Part shown: piece by piece, positions 39,323 to 49,687 of the stretch
Numbering within the stretch: the stretch's first letter is position 1
Layout of the letters: each line of letters starts with the position of its first letter
Source: Spirochaetaceae bacterium
GTDB taxonomy: Bacteria; Spirochaetota; Spirochaetia; WTKD01
NCBI GenBank assembly: GCA_011524535.1
Contig: WTKD01000013.1
Location: 1 to 64,000 of the forward strand
Reading direction: 5' to 3'
Length of the DNA stretch: 64,000 nucleotides
Notes under the pieces: generated by a model
Told to the model about the DNA's origin: nothing
Database searches by the model: none
What the model saw: only the letters and a program-made list of their open reading frames with translations
Made by a program: the position numbers and the translations under genes

Positions 39323-42300
39323 CGACTTTTTTCTGGATTGTACAGCTTCCTTGATGTCCTCTTATTTCAAAGTTATGGGTTTGTTTTGTCCCTGTATAAG
39401 ATATGTCTTTGCATAATGTTTCTTGTTTGAACAAGGATTCAAAGGCCCGCAAAGCCTCTGCTTGATCTTCTGGCAATTGAATATGTAACGATATACGATC
39501 AGAGACCTCAAGTTCATCTGCTTTTCGGACAAGCTGAACCTGCCTAATAATATCCCGAACGATCCCTTCGCTTACCAATTCAGGTGTAATATATGCATCG
39601 AATCCGATAGTTAAGGAATCTTCATTGACGACAATAAGATTTTCTTTTTCCTGACGCCTAATTTCTATATCATCGAGCACCAATTCAAGTTGGAAATCTT
39701 CTTGGGAGAGATACAGGGTTCCTCCGTCCATCAAGGTTCTCACTTCACTCGAAGAAAGTCCGGAAATCAGTTTTGCTGCTACTTTCATATGCTTACCCAA
39801 TCTTTGACCAAGACGCTTGTAATTCGGATGAGCTCCATACGTAACCAAATCTTCTTCATTGTCCCGGAATTGGACCGTCTTAACATTGAGTTCATCTTCT
39901 ATGACATCAAGAAACTCGTGGAGTATCGTTTGTTCATTTTGATCAGTAGTAACCACGTACATAGTTGTGAGCGGTTGTCGTGCATTTATATTCTGTGCCT
40001 TACGCAGAGAATGTCCCATCCGTACACATTTACGAACCAATCTCATCCGAAGTTCGATATTTTTCTGCCTCAGGCTTAGTTTAACTTCCGGATAATCGCA
40101 TAAATGTATAGAAATCGGTGCACCTTTTTGGCGAAGATTCCTGTACATCGCCTCGGTGACAAATGGTATCACTGGTGCCAATAAGAAACAAAATGTGGAC
40201 AGGCAATAATACAGTGTTTCATATGCTAGTATTTTGTCCTGATCATTGTCGCTGCGCCAAAATCTCCTTCGTGAGCGACGTACATACCAATTGCTGAGCA
40301 TGTCTATATAGTCATCTACTGGCTCTAATGCAGAGCGAACATCGTATCTATCCAATGCGTTTCTCATAAGGCCCACGAGGCGCTCGGTTTCAGATACAAT
40401 CCACACATCGAGTGGGTTTTCGATCTGTGTTACATCACCCTTTGGATTAACGTTGTCAAGATTCGCATATGTGATAAAAAAACTATATGTATTCCAGATC
40501 GGTATGATAATTGTTTTGAGTACTTGCACTACGCCCATGTCGGAATATTTGAGATCTTCCCCTTGAACAACCGGAGATTGCATCAAATAATACCTGAGGG
40601 CATCCGCGCCGTGTGTGTTTATGACATCCATGGGGTCGGTATAGTTCCGCAAGGATTTGCTCATTTTCCTCGAATCTTTGCTCAAAACGAGCCCATTTAC
40701 TATCACATTTTTGAACGCAGGCTTATTATATAGGGCTCCAGCCAGCACCACCAAGGTATAAAACCAGCCCCTTGTCTGATCTAGACCTTCACAAATAAAA
40801 TCTGCAGGGAACCCGCTGTCAAAAGTTTCCTTGTTCTCAAAGGGATAGTGAACCTGCGCATAGGGCATAGAACCAGACTCAAACCAACAATCGAGAACAT
40901 CTGAAACTCGTCGCATAACAGCCTTACCATTTGGAGCTGGCCAAGTATGATCATCAACATAGTGTTTGTGGAGGTCTTCTACTTTTTTCCCTGAACGTTG
41001 CTCCAACTCTTCGATTGAACCAATAATTTCAACATGTGAATCATCGTCTGCTCGCCATACAGGTATTGGGTTCCCCCAAAATCTATTCCTGCTTATGGAC
41101 CAATCTCGAGCATTCTCCAACCATTTACCAAATCTTTTATCTCGGATATGTTCAGGAACCCACCGAATTGTACTATTGTTTTTAAGTAATATTTCCTTTA
41201 TTTTTTCAACATTAACAAAATACGAGGACACAGCGCGAAAAATAAGCGGCGTATTAGTCCTATAACAAAAAGGATAGCTATGCAGATAATTTTCCTTTCT
41301 TATGATAGCGCCTTTTTCTTCGAGATAATTAATAATAGGTTTGTCTGCATCCTTTACAAATAGGCCTGCAAAATCGCTAACTTCTTCTGTAAAACAGCAA
41401 TCCTCGTCTATAGGACATACAACAGGAATATCGGTATTTTTCAACACCTCAAAGTCCTCTTCTCCAAATCCAGAAGCAGTGTGTACTATTCCCGTTCCAT
41501 CCCCTGTCGTAACATGATCTCCCGTGAACACCGAGAACGCTCCCTTCATACTGAGGTTGGCAAAATACGGAAATAGGGGCTCATAGGATTCCCCCACCCA
41601 TTCTATCCCTTTTTTTCTCTCTAGGATTCGGTATGAGGTTTCGTCTGTAAAATATCGACTCAAAGCTTCTTCTGCCAGCACATATTCAATGTTATTTGCA
41701 GAAATGACAACATATGTGATGTCCGCACCCAGTGCCAACGCCAAATTTGATGGTAAGGTCCACGGCGTAGTCGTCCATACCAGAAAATATCGTTGAGTGT
41801 GCTGTTTTGAACGAAAGCATACGGTGATCGCAGGATCTCTAACATCACGATATCCTCCTAAATTCAGTTCAAAATTGGATAGAGGACTCGCAAGTTTTGG
41901 GCTGTAAGGAAGAATTCTATGCCCCTCATAAATAAGGTCTCGTTCGTACAAGGTCTTGAAGACCCACCACGTAGATTCCATATAATCTTTGTCCATGGTC
42001 TTGTACCCATGTTCAAAGTCGACCCATCGGCCCATTCGTTCAATAACCGATTGCCATTCCTTGGTATATCTAAGAACAATATCTCGGCAGGCCTCGTTGA
42101 ATTTTTCTACACCAAAATTCAGTATATCCTTATTGCCATTGAGTTCTAGAGATTTCTGCACTTCATTCTCAACGGGAAGCCCATGACAGTCCCAACCGAA
42201 TCTTCTTTGCACATAGCACCCCTTCATCGCATTGTATCGAGGGAATAAATCCTTCAATGTTCCAGGAACAAAGTGACCAAAATGCGGTAATCCAGTTGCA

Positions 42301-42449
42301 AAGGGTGGTCCATCATAAAAAACATAGGGCGATTGGTCTTTTCGTTGTTCAATCGAGTGATGGAATATGGATTCTGTTTTCCAGAAGGCTAAAACCTCTT
42401 CTTCTAATTTTGGAAAACTAACTTTTGTTTGTACGTCCTTAAATCTCAT
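39315..42449 (-). CDS. ileS: Isoleucyl-tRNA synthetase (eukaryote/archaeal-like type)
   Basis: YDGPPFATGLPHFGHFVPGTLKD; GWDCHGLPVE; KMSKSLRNYTDP. Confidence 0.95.
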   Translation of the reverse strand: MRFKDVQTKVSFPKLEEEVLAFWKTESIFHHSIEQRKDQSPYVFYDGPPFATGLPHFGHFVPGTLKDLFPRYNAMKGCYVQRRFGWDCHGLPVENEVQKSLELNGNKDILNFGVEKFNEACRDIVLRYTKEWQSVIERMGRWVDFEHGYKTMDKDYMESTWWVFKTLYERDLIYEGHRILPYSPKLASPLSNFELNLGGYRDVRDPAITVCFRSKQHTQRYFLVWTTTPWTLPSNLALALGADITYVVISANNIEYVLAEEALSRYFTDETSYRILERKKGIEWVGESYEPLFPYFANLSMKGAFSVFTGDHVTTGDGTGIVHTASGFGEEDFEVLKNTDIPVVCPIDEDCCFTEEVSDFAGLFVKDADKPIINYLEEKGAIIRKENYLHSYPFCYRTNTPLIFRAVSSYFVNVEKIKEILLKNNSTIRWVPEHIRDKRFGKWLENARDWSISRNRFWGNPIPVWRADDDSHVEIIGSIEELEQRSGKKVEDLHKHYVDDHTWPAPNGKAVMRRVSDVLDCWFESGSMPYAQVHYPFENKETFDSGFPADFICEGLDQTRGWFYTLVVLAGALYNKPAFKNVIVNGLVLSKDSRKMSKSLRNYTDPMDVINTHGADALRYYLMQSPVVQGEDLKYSDMGVVQVLKTIIIPIWNTYSFFITYANLDNVNPKGDVTQIENPLDVWIVSETERLVGLMRNALDRYDVRSALEPVDDYIDMLSNWYVRRSRRRFWRSDNDQDKILAYETLYYCLSTFCFLLAPVIPFVTEAMYRNLRQKGAPISIHLCDYPEVKLSLRQKNIELRMRLVRKCVRMGHSLRKAQNINARQPLTTMYVVTTDQNEQTILHEFLDVIEDELNVKTVQFRDNEEDLVTYGAHPNYKRLGQRLGKHMKVAAKLISGLSSSEVRTLMDGGTLYLSQEDFQLELVLDDIEIRRQEKENLIVVNEDSLTIGFDAYITPELVSEGIVRDIIRQVQLVRKADELEVSDRISLHIQLPEDQAEALRAFESLFKQETLCKDISYTGTKQTHNFEIRGHQGSCTIQKKVDG

Positions 42450-42452
42450 ATA

Positions 42453-43523
42453 TTACCGTGTTACAACTTGTGTTTGGATCAATTCATTGCCTTGAAAAAA
42501 TTGCAATCGAGTCCCTTCATCTACCAAATAGGGAATAGTCAGCGCACCTCCAAAGAAAGACATAGTGAACAATTCCTCAGTGAGGTCGTCTTCAGAAACG
42601 GCAACCAATCGAACGGGCAGTTGAGCCGGTAGTAACGGCATCTCAACTTCAAAAAGACCAAACACTTGTTCTGTTTGATTGGGAGGGTTAACCGCTACAG
42701 TGACCTGCAATCCGGGAATATAGGCAGTTCCAGGAGAAGGAGACTGAGACTGAACCAATCCATCGCTGGTTTCACTTTCTATTTGCTGAAATTGGAATGG
42801 CACCCCATTGAGGGAGAGGCTAGAAAGAGCTGTAAATATGTTCATCCCAACATAATCACCAATCGTAATATCACGAAACTCTTCTCCCTTGCTCACCACA
42901 AAAGAAAATCCGACCTTTCCCGATGCTTCCGAATTTGGAGCTGGGGTCTGGGATAAAATGGTTCCAGCGGATTGATCACTAAAAATATACACTACTGATT
43001 CAAGCTTAACGCTTTCTTCATACGTTGCGTAATCGCGTAATATTTCATTCTTCACCTCGCCTATATCTCGACCAATATAATCTTTTATAGCTTCGATAAT
43101 AACACCCTTACTGACAAACAGGGTAACTCGGCGTCCAATTCTTACAACACTACCCGCTTTAGGCTGTTGCGTAAGTACGTGGTGAGTTAATAAGGGATCA
43201 AAATGATACCTCAACTGCACCTGTGCTATAAGCCCTCTTTCCTGTAAGGAGACCAAGGCATCAATGACATGTTTTTCTCGAAGTTCGGGAACATTAACCT
43301 TCTCTAAATTCTGTAGCACCGAAAAAAAGGCAATAAGGCCAACCAGTATAACAAAAACGGTAAAACCACTGACACCCAAAACTATATGCAATACAGTTCT
43401 TTTTTTCTCTTTGGCGGATTTTTCTACGCCGGTATTGTGATCCTCAGTCGTAGTTGTTACCGATGTTGTGTCTTTATCCGGAGCATATTTCTGCGAAAAA
43501 TGTTTATCCTTTTTTTTGTTCAT
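42453..43523 (-). CDS. Membrane-anchored PASTA-domain protein without kinase domain
   Basis: Cytosolic basic N-terminus, one TM, three PASTA-like repeats (VPELREKHVIDALVSLQERGL..; IGRDIGEVKNEI..; VGMNIFTALSSLSLNGVPF..). Confidence 0.85.
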   Translation of the reverse strand: MNKKKDKHFSQKYAPDKDTTSVTTTTEDHNTGVEKSAKEKKRTVLHIVLGVSGFTVFVILVGLIAFFSVLQNLEKVNVPELREKHVIDALVSLQERGLIAQVQLRYHFDPLLTHHVLTQQPKAGSVVRIGRRVTLFVSKGVIIEAIKDYIGRDIGEVKNEILRDYATYEESVKLESVVYIFSDQSAGTILSQTPAPNSEASGKVGFSFVVSKGEEFRDITIGDYVGMNIFTALSSLSLNGVPFQFQQIESETSDGLVQSQSPSPGTAYIPGLQVTVAVNPPNQTEQVFGLFEVEMPLLPAQLPVRLVAVSEDDLTEELFTMSFFGGALTIPYLVDEGTRLQFFQGNELIQTQVVTR

Positions 43524-43562
43524 AGCTATAGGTGTTATTATATGGCATGTGGGGATAGTATT

Positions 43563-44498
43563 CTATGTGTCGCTGGAAACAAACACTTCTTCACAAAAAC
43601 GAGAGTGCCCATTCAAAAAGCTTTTTGCATCCATTTTTTTCTGTCCTTCATACTGTAATGTCTCTATGCTTAGGACCCCCTCCCCGCATTGTACCAGAAT
43701 TCTATCGTGTTTTTTGATCATTGCTCCAATCATTGAAGAAATATCAGGACCATCGTATACACTGGCCTCTATAATCTTGATACGCACATCACTCACAAAA
43801 GTATATGTTCCCGGCCATGGATGATATGCCCTAATCATTCGAGAGATGTAATCGGCGCTCAATGACCATGCAATTTCTCCAGATTTTTTTTCTATTCTAT
43901 AACAATAACTCACCCCGCGATCAGACTGAAGCATGCTTTTATATTCATTGTTTTGTATAGCAAGCAAAGCCTTGACCAATAATTCTCTTCCAATAATCGC
44001 GCTTTCTTCCACCAGATGCTCATAGGTTTCGTTTCCTTGTAGCGTTCTTTGTGCTTGAGACACAATATTCCCGGCATCCATTTCTTGGGCAATTTCTTGA
44101 ACCGTCACTCCGAACGTATCATCGCCCTGCAAAATAGCAGCCTGCAAAGGAGAACAGCCCCGATGTCGTGGCAACAGAGAAGGATGCAAATTCAATCCTC
44201 CCCAAGAAAATTGTTCCATGAATCGAGGTCCAAACTTTCTGCCAAATGCAACACTCACCAGCACATCTGGCTTGTATGATGCTACAACTTCTCTGGCGTC
44301 ACTTTTGAGATGATTTGTTTGGTATATTGGAATCGAAAGCGTTCGAGCTATATTGGATAATGTAGATTCCCGCTTTTTTCTTCCTCTTCCTACTCGCCGG
44401 TCTGGCTGAGTAATGAGTAATCCGAGTGGAATCCTCTGGTGAATATATGGAACCACCAAAGCACCCAGAGTATCACTGGCCGCACATACTATGGTCAT
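43563..44498 (-). CDS. fmt: Methionyl-tRNA formyltransferase
   Basis: GLNLHPSLLPRHRGCSPLQAAILQGDDTFGVTVQEIAQEMDAGNI. Confidence 0.95.
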   Translation of the reverse strand: MTIVCAASDTLGALVVPYIHQRIPLGLLITQPDRRVGRGRKKRESTLSNIARTLSIPIYQTNHLKSDAREVVASYKPDVLVSVAFGRKFGPRFMEQFSWGGLNLHPSLLPRHRGCSPLQAAILQGDDTFGVTVQEIAQEMDAGNIVSQAQRTLQGNETYEHLVEESAIIGRELLVKALLAIQNNEYKSMLQSDRGVSYCYRIEKKSGEIAWSLSADYISRMIRAYHPWPGTYTFVSDVRIKIIEASVYDGPDISSMIGAMIKKHDRILVQCGEGVLSIETLQYEGQKKMDAKSFLNGHSRFCEEVFVSSDT

Positions 44499-44980
44499 CG
44501 TTCGATACTGTTGTATAGGATAAGTTGTTCTTCTCTCACGTCTTTAGAAAGATGATCAATAAATAGGACTCCATTTAAATGATCCATTTCATGAAGAATA
44601 ACTCTGCCCAGAAGACCATTAGCCTCCAATGTAAATTTTTTACCGAACTGATCCTGCGCCCGGACTAACACCGTTTGTGACCGCTGCACTGGGGCGTATA
44701 TCTCAGGTATGCTCAGACAGCCCTCTTCGTATTCCCAGGTATCGGCCGATGTTTCGAGTATTACAGGATTGACAAATAATCTCGCTTCTTTATCCTCAGG
44801 AATCTTCACAACAAACATACGCTGCGTCAAACCCACCTGTGGTGCTGCCAACCCAATACCGTAATTGTCGTGCATAACACCCACCATAGCCTGTAGAATA
44901 TTTTGCAACACTTCGTCAAACACACCGACATTGCCTGTCTCAGCAAACAATCTATCATCGGGATAATACACAAGTTCCAT
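44495..44980 (-). CDS. def: Peptide deformylase
   Basis: GIGLAAPQVG; EEGCLSIP; ILHEMDHLNGVLF. Confidence 0.96.
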   Translation of the reverse strand: MELVYYPDDRLFAETGNVGVFDEVLQNILQAMVGVMHDNYGIGLAAPQVGLTQRMFVVKIPEDKEARLFVNPVILETSADTWEYEEGCLSIPEIYAPVQRSQTVLVRAQDQFGKKFTLEANGLLGRVILHEMDHLNGVLFIDHLSKDVREEQLILYNSIER

Positions 44981-44986
44981 ATATAA

Positions 44987-46951
44987 TTATGACGTATGAA
45001 GAGGATCAACGTCCACTTCAACCCGAATGCTATGATTACTTCGTAGTATACCTAGAATATCCCTTATATGAGCGTGAAGATTTCCAAACTTTGGCGAAGA
45101 AAATATTATGTGCATTCGGTACTTGCCCGCAATCCTTTCAATGGGACACATCGCAGGACCTAACTGCTCTATGTCTGAGGGTGCTGGCAGGGCTGCGGCA
45201 ATGTCAGAAACCGCCTGTTGCAATTTCTGATTCGACGAAGCGGTGAATACTACTCGAATAAACCGGGTATATGGCGGAAATCCCAATGTCTTTCGCAGAG
45301 AAAGTTCGTGTTTGTAAAAAGAAGAATATTCATGAGCAATTGCATGCTGAATAGCATGATGTGAAGGTGTATGGGTTTGAACAAATACTTTCCCTTGCCT
45401 TGCTCTCCTCCCCGATCGACCAGAAACCTGTACTATTTGTGAGAAAATTCGTTCAGTGGCTCGAAAATCAGGTACATGTAAGCCGATATCCGCAGAAATG
45501 ATCGCAACAAGTTCCACTTCCGGAAAATCAAACCCCTTGGCAATCATCTGTGTTCCAAATAAGATGCTAATTTCTTCATTTCTGAAACGTTCTAAAATTG
45601 ATTGAACTTCACCACGTACAGCAGAAACGTCCCTATCCAGTCGTGCAATCTGAGTAGAAGGAAAATATCGATGCAATTCTTCTTCTATGAGCTGCGCCCC
45701 AAACCCCCTATAAAACATATTTACCGAATTACAGCTATGACAATAGCGCGGAACTCCACACGAATAGTTGCAATAATGACAAAGCATAATTCCTTTCTTT
45801 TTGTGATATACCAAGGGAATACTGCATTGCTGACACAGCAGAGTCGTTCTACAAAATTTGCATGTGAGAACATTTGCAAATCCACGTCTATTTATGAACA
45901 ATATGCTTTGTTTCTTTCGCTCAACTGTATCTTTGAGATGTTCGAGCAGCTCTTCCGAGAAAATTTTCTCTTCAAAATGCATGTCTACACTGCGTATTAC
46001 TGGGAGTCGCGAATCGCCAATTCGCTCTCGTAAATCATAGCGTGCGAATACACCCTGTTGCATAGCATACCAAGACTCAACAGAAGGAGTAGCTGAACCC
46101 ATGAGTAATACGGCGCTTTCTGTTTTTACTCGATGCATAGCAACCTGCCGGGCATGATAACGGGGAGAAGACTCTGATTTATACGAGGAATCTTGTTCTT
46201 CGTCGATGATGATGAGCCCCAGGCGCGTAAGAGGAGCAAAGACCGCACTTCTAGTTCCAAGAACTATATCAACATCCCCCCTTGCGATTCTTTGCCATTC
46301 CGACAATCGTTCAGATTCGGTTAATCGCGAATGTAAAACAGCATACCGAGATTGAAATCGAGGCAAAAGCATATGTTGCAACTGATAACTGAGTGCAATT
46401 TCAGGAACAAGATAGAGCACTTGTTTTCCCTGTTGTATATGATGTTCTGCGCATCGCAAAAATACCTCTGTCTTTCCCGATCCCGTAATGCCAAACAAAT
46501 AAAACCAGCCTTTCTCTTTCGTCATTAAGTCTTGAATAATAGCCAGTTGATCGTCACTCGCCGTCATACGCGCTTCGTGGCGCGAGGGTCCTTGCGCAAG
46601 CGATCGAGGTTTTTTTGCTTTCATTGTTGGCGACACGCAAGCCAAGGATTCTCCAAGCGATGCAAAATAAAAATCAGATACCCACTGTGCACGTGCTATG
46701 TCTTCGGGCCCCAAGATAGGATCTTTATCGATGAGAGAGCTGATCTGCAATATTTTTTTGATATCAAACTGCGGAGTATCATTGTGATACTCACGTACAA
46801 TGACGCCATACCGCAATTTTTTTCCAAAGGGAACCTTGACCCTCCTTCCAATGAAAGAGCCATGTGTATCTTCTTGGGTTATACATGCCTCGGGTACTCC
46901 ATAGGTAAATACCTGCTCTATGGGAATGGGTAAAGCAACATCAACATACAT
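44987..46951 (-). CDS. priA: Primosomal protein N' (PriA helicase)
   Basis: LFGITGSGKTEVFL; DEEQDSSYKSESSPRYHARQVA; Zn-binding CKFCRTTLLCQQC..CHYC. Confidence 0.95.
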   Translation of the reverse strand: MYVDVALPIPIEQVFTYGVPEACITQEDTHGSFIGRRVKVPFGKKLRYGVIVREYHNDTPQFDIKKILQISSLIDKDPILGPEDIARAQWVSDFYFASLGESLACVSPTMKAKKPRSLAQGPSRHEARMTASDDQLAIIQDLMTKEKGWFYLFGITGSGKTEVFLRCAEHHIQQGKQVLYLVPEIALSYQLQHMLLPRFQSRYAVLHSRLTESERLSEWQRIARGDVDIVLGTRSAVFAPLTRLGLIIIDEEQDSSYKSESSPRYHARQVAMHRVKTESAVLLMGSATPSVESWYAMQQGVFARYDLRERIGDSRLPVIRSVDMHFEEKIFSEELLEHLKDTVERKKQSILFINRRGFANVLTCKFCRTTLLCQQCSIPLVYHKKKGIMLCHYCNYSCGVPRYCHSCNSVNMFYRGFGAQLIEEELHRYFPSTQIARLDRDVSAVRGEVQSILERFRNEEISILFGTQMIAKGFDFPEVELVAIISADIGLHVPDFRATERIFSQIVQVSGRSGRRARQGKVFVQTHTPSHHAIQHAIAHEYSSFYKHELSLRKTLGFPPYTRFIRVVFTASSNQKLQQAVSDIAAALPAPSDIEQLGPAMCPIERIAGKYRMHIIFSSPKFGNLHAHIRDILGILRSNHSIRVEVDVDPLHTS

Positions 46952-46955
46952 GAGT

Positions 46956-47690
46956 TTACAATAGCTCTTTCAGCATCTGAAGATCGTTCCACACTGGTCT
47001 TCTCAGCGAGGGGTCTCTAAGCACCGCACTCGGATGATAACTCACAAGCAGCGGGATTCTATCGTTATAACGATGTATATGTGTTCTTAATTCTCGAAGA
47101 CTCGCCCCTGTATCGAGAATAGCATGCGCTGCTACCCGCCCAAGGACAAATATCACATCTGGTTGTACTAAGGTTATCTGTTCATGAAGATACCCAATGC
47201 AGGCCTGTACTTCTGTCGCAGATGGATTTCTATTCTGAGGGGGCCTACATTTTGCAATATTGGTTATGAACACATCTCTCTCTCGATTAAGAGGAATTGT
47301 AGCCAACCACTTATTCAGGTATTGCCCCGAAGCCCCAACGAACGGCACTCCTTCTTTGTCTTCTGCCATTCCTGGAGCTTCTCCTATCACAAACACCCGT
47401 GCATCTAAAGAACCATGTCCAGGAACCGTATTTTTTCTGTGTTCCGCCAGAGGACATTTCCTGCAATGGGAAATGGTTTCATGCACCCGTTGCAAGGAAG
47501 TTTTCCTAAGTTCAGGGGTATCATTATTCAATGCGCTGTTATCATTAGCAGGCGCATTATCCTCGTTGCGTGTTGGTGTGGGAACTTCGTCAGTCTCTTG
47601 TTGCGATGACGGAATTTTTGTGATCACGCCATATCGTTGTGACGTATGGCGCAGCAGGTTAATCGCTAGCTTTTGTATCAATTTCTTCAT
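46956..47690 (-). CDS. Family 4 (Fe-S) uracil-DNA glycosylase
   Basis: CRKCPLAEHRKNTVPGHGS; VIGEAPGMAEDKEGVPFVGASGQYLNKWL; NIAKCRPPQNRNP; SYHPSAVLRDP. Confidence 0.92.
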   Translation of the reverse strand: MKKLIQKLAINLLRHTSQRYGVITKIPSSQQETDEVPTPTRNEDNAPANDNSALNNDTPELRKTSLQRVHETISHCRKCPLAEHRKNTVPGHGSLDARVFVIGEAPGMAEDKEGVPFVGASGQYLNKWLATIPLNRERDVFITNIAKCRPPQNRNPSATEVQACIGYLHEQITLVQPDVIFVLGRVAAHAILDTGASLRELRTHIHRYNDRIPLLVSYHPSAVLRDPSLRRPVWNDLQMLKELL

Positions 47691-48429
47691 ACTCGATTGC
47701 GTGCAAACATAGCCCTCGTGCGGGCGCTGTTCGCCCGACCTCTGATCTATCTCGATGCGCTATAATATCTGCAATAGAAAGAGGGTTTCCACCACGCAGG
47801 CGTTTTTTTTCCCATTCGCATAACGTTCCGACTATAGATCTGACCATTCGTCGTAAAAATCCATTCGCCGTGATCGTAAACAACAAAAATTCCCCCGAAT
47901 TACAAAAAGATGCCCGATACACCGTTCTAACCGTAGCCATCTCCGGATCGTATTTGGCAAATGAAAAAAAATCATGCGTGCCAATAAGCCGAGTTGCATC
48001 ATTTTGCATCCGTACCAAATTATACTCTTGAAGCCATGGAACAGCAAAATGGCGTGCCATCGGAGGAACCAGTCGATCACGATACAATGTATATACATAG
48101 GTTCGTTTCAATGCTGAAAAACGAGCATGAAATGCATCGGACACATCATAACTATGTATAATGCGTATGTCTTCGGGTAAATAGGTATTCAAAGCCGCTC
48201 CCAGACGCTGTGTCTGAATTCTCGCATTTGGAGGATCGAAATGGATAAATTGTGCACGAGCATGTACCCCCGTATCCGTTCTTCCGGCTGCAACTATGTC
48301 AATCCGTCGATCGTATAATGCATATAAGGCGTCCATAAGCATCGAAGCAACCGTTGTAGCATTGTTTTGTATTTGAAACCCTGCATAGGAAGTTCCATCA
48401 TAAGATACTTGTAATGCTATGCGTGACAC
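47659..48429 (-). CDS. truA: tRNA pseudouridine(38-40) synthase
   Basis: VSYDGTSYAGFQIQ; AAGRTDTGVHARAQFIHF; FLRRMVRSIVGTL. Confidence 0.95.
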   Translation of the reverse strand: MSRIALQVSYDGTSYAGFQIQNNATTVASMLMDALYALYDRRIDIVAAGRTDTGVHARAQFIHFDPPNARIQTQRLGAALNTYLPEDIRIIHSYDVSDAFHARFSALKRTYVYTLYRDRLVPPMARHFAVPWLQEYNLVRMQNDATRLIGTHDFFSFAKYDPEMATVRTVYRASFCNSGEFLLFTITANGFLRRMVRSIVGTLCEWEKKRLRGGNPLSIADIIAHRDRSEVGRTAPARGLCLHAIEYEEIDTKASD

Positions 48430-49313
48430 TATTGGGATACTTGCAGCAATTCCACTTCGTTTGACACCGAATCAAAGAGGCGTCTTGCCATATCGAGAAT
48501 AGCGGATGGCTTTTCTCTGGAAGCTCCTCCAAACCCGAACAGTTTTCCTATGTTCATTTTTATTCTTGATAATTTTTCTAGACGTTTTTGTGAGTTTTCC
48601 CGCATTCCATATCTAAACTCAAGCATACCATGTAAATATACAACTCCATCGTATCCATAATTGCGGTCTACATCAGGGCCAAGAAAAAAAGTGGCTGGAA
48701 TAATCTGCTTTTTCTTTATTTCAAGCTCCAAAGAATAATCATATAAAAACGTAGCCTTGCGAAGAAAATGCTTGCTTAGATAGAGATATTGTTGATCTGG
48801 CATTTGTCTATGCAGATATACGCAAAGCCAACCCGCTCTTAATGCGCATAATCCTTGCTTAAATACTGGAAAAGCATCGTCTTGGTAAAAATCATAACAA
48901 GCAATTGCCAAGACATAACTTGCCAAACCCTCCTGTAATCTCCGATTATCTGTAAAATCAACATCTGGCAAAATGTTAACAAGAAGCTTTTTTCGCGCAT
49001 CACGATGATTTTTCAATTGATCGATGGGTACCAGAGGGTTCGAAAAATCCTGATTAAATCCAGCAAAATAGCATGAAGGACAAACGTAAATAGGGTAAAT
49101 TAATGGATATACAGCACCGTATTTCGGGGATGGATCATATATTCTGTGTAGTTCATCCGTCAAATCAGCAGAAATTAATCTCCCATCCCCCCTTCGTAGA
49201 TCCTCATGAAGATGTTCGTACTCACATACGGGGCATACAAAGTCTTTTTTTGAATAGAATGTTAGCGAAAGCTTATTATTCTCTAACCCTTTTGATCTAT
49301 CTCTTATATTCAT
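48429..49313 (-). CDS. DUF2225-like protein with Cys pairs
   Basis: FVCPVCEYEH, YVCPSCYFAGF; about 290 aa. Confidence 0.7.
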   Translation of the reverse strand: MNIRDRSKGLENNKLSLTFYSKKDFVCPVCEYEHLHEDLRRGDGRLISADLTDELHRIYDPSPKYGAVYPLIYPIYVCPSCYFAGFNQDFSNPLVPIDQLKNHRDARKKLLVNILPDVDFTDNRRLQEGLASYVLAIACYDFYQDDAFPVFKQGLCALRAGWLCVYLHRQMPDQQYLYLSKHFLRKATFLYDYSLELEIKKKQIIPATFFLGPDVDRNYGYDGVVYLHGMLEFRYGMRENSQKRLEKLSRIKMNIGKLFGFGGASREKPSAILDMARRLFDSVSNEVELLQVSQ

Positions 49314-49687
49314 GATGATTCAATGATTACTATTGCAATAGCTAACTCACCCTCATGGGTGATAGAAATTTTAGGAGATTCGATCAATGCAGTAGGGAAA
49401 TGTTTCTTCAGCGTTTTCACAAGATTCGCGCTGAGTACTATATAAGGAGCTCCGCTGCTATGATTCAATAATTGTATCTCTCGCAATGGCATACCAAATA
49501 ATCCTGTGCCTAGAGCTTTGCCAAAGGCTTCTTTTGCTGCAAAACAAGCAGCATAGGATGCGTGGGGTGATGACTTTTTGCTCGCATTGGATAATTCATC
49601 TTCTCCCAGAAACCGCTCTCGCAAGCCCTTGCTCCATTTCGAAGCCCGAGGAATTTTCACGCTGTCTATACCAACACCGAATAACAT
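49310..49687 (-). CDS. acpS: Holo-ACP synthase
   Basis: GVGIDSVKIPR; SYAACFAAKEAFGKALGTGL. Confidence 0.93.
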   Translation of the reverse strand: MLFGVGIDSVKIPRASKWSKGLRERFLGEDELSNASKKSSPHASYAACFAAKEAFGKALGTGLFGMPLREIQLLNHSSGAPYIVLSANLVKTLKKHFPTALIESPKISITHEGELAIAIVIIESS

